6,273 nucleotides of DNA, taken from contig JAQVYO010000089.1 in assembly GCA_028708585.1 (NCBI GenBank), positions 1 through 6,273 of the forward strand, read 5' to 3'. Both the position numbers and the translations under genes were made by a program. Source of the stretch: Oscillospiraceae bacterium (lineage in GTDB: Bacteria > Bacillota > Clostridia > Oscillospirales > Oscillospiraceae). This document shows, piece after piece, positions 4,548-6,273 of this stretch. Numbering within the stretch: the first letter of the stretch is position 1; each line of letters opens with the position of its first letter. The notes below the pieces were generated by a model, which saw nothing but the letters and a program-made list of their open reading frames with translations, ran no database searches and was not told where the DNA came from.

Positions 4548-5738
4548 GTGAAAGAATTGTCAGCCTCAGCCCAGGCCGTTCGAGCCTCAACAACCATCGC
4601 AATTGATTCTTTATATAAAAAAATGAAGGCGGAAGGATACGATGTGATCGGATTCGGCGCCGGAGAACCGGATTTTAACACCCCAGATCATATCAAGGAA
4701 GCGGGGATCAATGCAATCCGCAGCAATCAGACCCGTTATACGCCCGCCGCCGGTACCGAGCGGCTTCGAGCCGCTGTCTGCAAACGGCTGGAGCAGGATT
4801 GCGGCTTATTCTATGAGCCTTCTCAGATCGTGGCGGCCAGCGGAGCCAAGCACAATGTTTTTGCTGCGCTTATGGCGCTGCTCAATCCTGGGGACGAGGT
4901 GATTCTGCCGGCGCCATACTGGGTGAGTTACTACGAAATGATCCGCATGGCGGGTGGCGTCCCTGTGGTGGTGAACGCCCCGGAGGCGGAGGAATTTAAA
5001 CTTTCTCCTGCCGCTATGGAGGCTGCCGTAACTTCCAAAACAAAGGCGATCATTTTAAATAATCCCTCCAATCCAACCGGAATGCTGTATGACCGCGCCG
5101 CGTTAACCGCCATTGGCGAAATTTGCTTGAAACATGATCTCTATGTGATTGCCGATGAAATTTACTATTCGTTGATCTACGACGGAAACTCCTTTGTCAG
5201 TTTTCCCTCTTTAAGCCCGGAGCTAAAAGAACATACCATATTGATAAACGGCGTTTCCAAAACATATGCTATGACGGGCTGGCGTGTTGGATATGCCGCT
5301 GCAAATCCACGCATTGCCAGAGTAATGGCAAATTATTTGAGCCATTCCACTTCCGCGCCCAGCACGATTTCCCAGGCTGCCGCCGCCGCCGCTTTGGAAG
5401 GACCTCAAGACAGCATTGAGGAGATGCGGCGGCAGTTTGAAGCGCGGAGAGATTACATGATGGAGCGCATCAGCAAAATTCGAGGTGTGAGCTGCATTAA
5501 ACCCCAGGGCGCTTTTTATGCGATGATGAACATAGAACCGCTTTTGGGCCGGGTAATCAGCGGGACGCTGATGGAAGATGCGGACAGTTTTGCTTCCGCT
5601 TTCCTGGAGAAGGGCCTTGTGGCTGTGGTCCCCTGCACCGGATTTGGTGCGCCTCATCATATCCGCTGGTCTTATGCCACTTCTATGGAAAATATCAAGG
5701 AAGGGATGGACCGTCTGGAAAGATTTCTCTTGGGATGA
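4548..5738 (+). CDS. Class I PLP-dependent aminotransferase, aspartate aminotransferase type
   Basis: A 396-residue cytoplasmic fold-type I enzyme, the usual length of subgroup Ib aspartate aminotransferases, which move the amino group between aspartate (or related amino acids) and 2-oxoglutarate. Visible motifs are GFGAGEPDFNTP (35-46), YTPAAGTERLR (64-74), ASGAKHNVF (97-105), the ring-stacking aromatic in PAPYWVSYYE (121-130), NNPSNPTG (171-178), ADEIYY (202-207), the PLP lysine K238 in NGVSKTYAMTGWRVGY (234-249), and R373 in IRWSYA for the substrate carboxylate. The start is GTG 4548, seven bases after AGGAGG (4535-4540); a longer reading from TTG 4485 would put the promoter -10 box inside the coding region and is rejected. 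Exact substrate is open: aspartate, aromatic or branched-chain amino acids are possible for this family. It is a single-gene unit between its own promoter and terminator. Confidence 0.9.
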   Translation: MKELSASAQAVRASTTIAIDSLYKKMKAEGYDVIGFGAGEPDFNTPDHIKEAGINAIRSNQTRYTPAAGTERLRAAVCKRLEQDCGLFYEPSQIVAASGAKHNVFAALMALLNPGDEVILPAPYWVSYYEMIRMAGGVPVVVNAPEAEEFKLSPAAMEAAVTSKTKAIILNNPSNPTGMLYDRAALTAIGEICLKHDLYVIADEIYYSLIYDGNSFVSFPSLSPELKEHTILINGVSKTYAMTGWRVGYAAANPRIARVMANYLSHSTSAPSTISQAAAAAALEGPQDSIEEMRRQFEARRDYMMERISKIRGVSCIKPQGAFYAMMNIEPLLGRVISGTLMEDADSFASAFLEKGLVAVVPCTGFGAPHHIRWSYATSMENIKEGMDRLERFLLG

Positions 5739-5817
5739 GATGAAATTCAAGCGAGGTCCGAAAGCCCTGGGAAACGGGTTCTGTTCCAACATAAAAACCA
5801 AAAAGAGAATCCAAAAG

Positions 5818-5860
5818 GGAAGCGGCCGGAATGAAAGGACCGCTTCCTTTTGCTGTTTTT
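5818..5860 (+). terminator. Strong intrinsic terminator after the aminotransferase gene
   Basis: GGAAGCGG (5818-5825) pairs perfectly with CCGCTTCC (5840-5847) around a 14-base loop, followed by TTTTGCTGTTTTT. A-run 5813-5816 can pair with the T-run past one bulged G, so the structure could also end transcription on the minus strand. It separates the aminotransferase from the aldolase gene. Confidence 0.85.
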
Positions 5861-5863
5861 CCC

Positions 5864-5892
5864 TTGCATTTGGTGCCCCGGCTTGTTATACT
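5864..5892 (+). promoter_or_regulatory. Promoter of the aldolase gene, extended -10
   Basis: TTGCAT (5864-5869) and TATACT (5887-5892) are 17 bases apart, and a TG at 5884-5885 one base before the -10 box gives an extended -10. Transcription would begin near 5899, about 30 bases before the start codon. Confidence 0.7.
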
Positions 5893-5928
5893 GAGGCTGA
5901 AAAACGCAAAAATAAAGGAGATGGGCAC

Positions 5929-6273
5929 ATGCCACTGGTCACATCCACAGAAATGTTCCAAAGGGCATATGAAGGCGGTTATGCAATTGGCGCTTTCAAT
6001 GTAAACAATATGGAAATTATTCAAGGCATTACGGAAGCTGCCCGTGAGGTGGACGCTCCTCTGATTTTACAGGTATCCGCAGGAGCCAGGAAATATGCAA
6101 AGCATGTTTATTTGATGAAACTGATCGAGGCTGCCGTGGAGGATACCGGCCTTCCCATTTGCGTTCACCTGGATCATGGGGAGAGCTTTGAGGTCTGCAA
6201 ATCCTGCATTGACGGCGGTTTTAACTCGGTGATGTTTGACGGATCTAAATTTCCCTTTTCTGAAAATATAGAA
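5929..6273 (+). CDS. fba: Class II fructose-bisphosphate aldolase, N-terminal part (runs off the window)
   Basis: The first 115 codons of a zinc-dependent aldolase that interconverts fructose 1,6-bisphosphate with dihydroxyacetone phosphate and glyceraldehyde 3-phosphate in glycolysis and gluconeogenesis. Visible family features are an N-terminus with YAIGAFNVNNMEIIQGI (18-34), the A-P-L-I-L-Q-V-S strand (43-50), and VHLDHG (79-84), carrying the catalytic aspartate D82 and zinc ligand H83. GGFNSVMFDGS (96-106) is also typical. The full protein is normally about 280-310 residues, so most of it, including the other zinc histidines and the phosphate site, is outside. ATG 5929 is chosen because AAAGGAG at 5914-5920 is eight bases upstream; ATG 5921 touches that site and is out of frame. 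Tagatose-bisphosphate aldolases are close relatives and cannot be fully excluded from this part. Confidence 0.92.
   Translation, partial: MPLVTSTEMFQRAYEGGYAIGAFNVNNMEIIQGITEAAREVDAPLILQVSAGARKYAKHVYLMKLIEAAVEDTGLPICVHLDHGESFEVCKSCIDGGFNSVMFDGSKFPFSENIE

Noticed and set aside
1..6273. CRISPR array, tRNA, rRNA, insertion sequence or prophage signs
   Set aside because: No regularly spaced repeats, no cloverleaf or rRNA-like segments, no transposase or integrase and no terminal inverted repeats were seen on reading both strands.

Overview
The window looks like an ordinary chromosomal stretch of a low-to-mid GC Gram-positive anaerobe, most likely a member of the Clostridia and perhaps of the Oscillospiraceae/Ruminococcaceae group. 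This is an inference from several traits: a short archaeal/clostridial-type LeuD, a type III pantothenate kinase with the clostridial sequence style, an ECF-family vitamin transporter S-component, strong AGGAGG ribosome binding sites, and all genes on one strand. No replication, phage or transposon genes are visible.

Layout, all on the plus strand. Positions 1-95 hold the last 30 codons of leuC. Positions 96-479 are an unusually long leuC-leuD interval with several RNA hairpins, one of which resembles an intrinsic terminator. leuD (480-977) and leuB (974-2053) overlap by ATGA. coaX (2143-2931) follows after 89 bases with no terminator between, and is closed by an AT-rich terminator. An ECF S-component gene, probably for pantothenate (panT-like, 3153-3770), comes next, then a small SLOG/DUF1273 protein (3921-4388). 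A recognisable promoter precedes a class I aspartate-type aminotransferase (4548-5738), which ends in a strong terminator. Another good promoter then drives a class II fructose-bisphosphate aldolase (5929 to the window end, incomplete).

How the genes fit together. leuC, leuD and leuB carry 2-isopropylmalate to the 2-keto precursor of leucine. Leucine and pantothenate share the precursor 2-ketoisovalerate, and leucine synthesis consumes acetyl-CoA, so a CoA-pathway kinase and a likely pantothenate importer beside leu genes make metabolic sense. The aminotransferase and aldolase have their own promoters and are probably separate units.

The most interesting points are residue-level. CoaX has glycine where the family has the catalytic aspartate of the D-x-G-T-A-T-T motif. 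LeuB has glutamine where NAD-dependent isopropylmalate dehydrogenases have the aspartate that contacts the adenosine ribose. The leuC-leuD interval may be a regulatory leader. I found no convincing undescribed multi-gene system.
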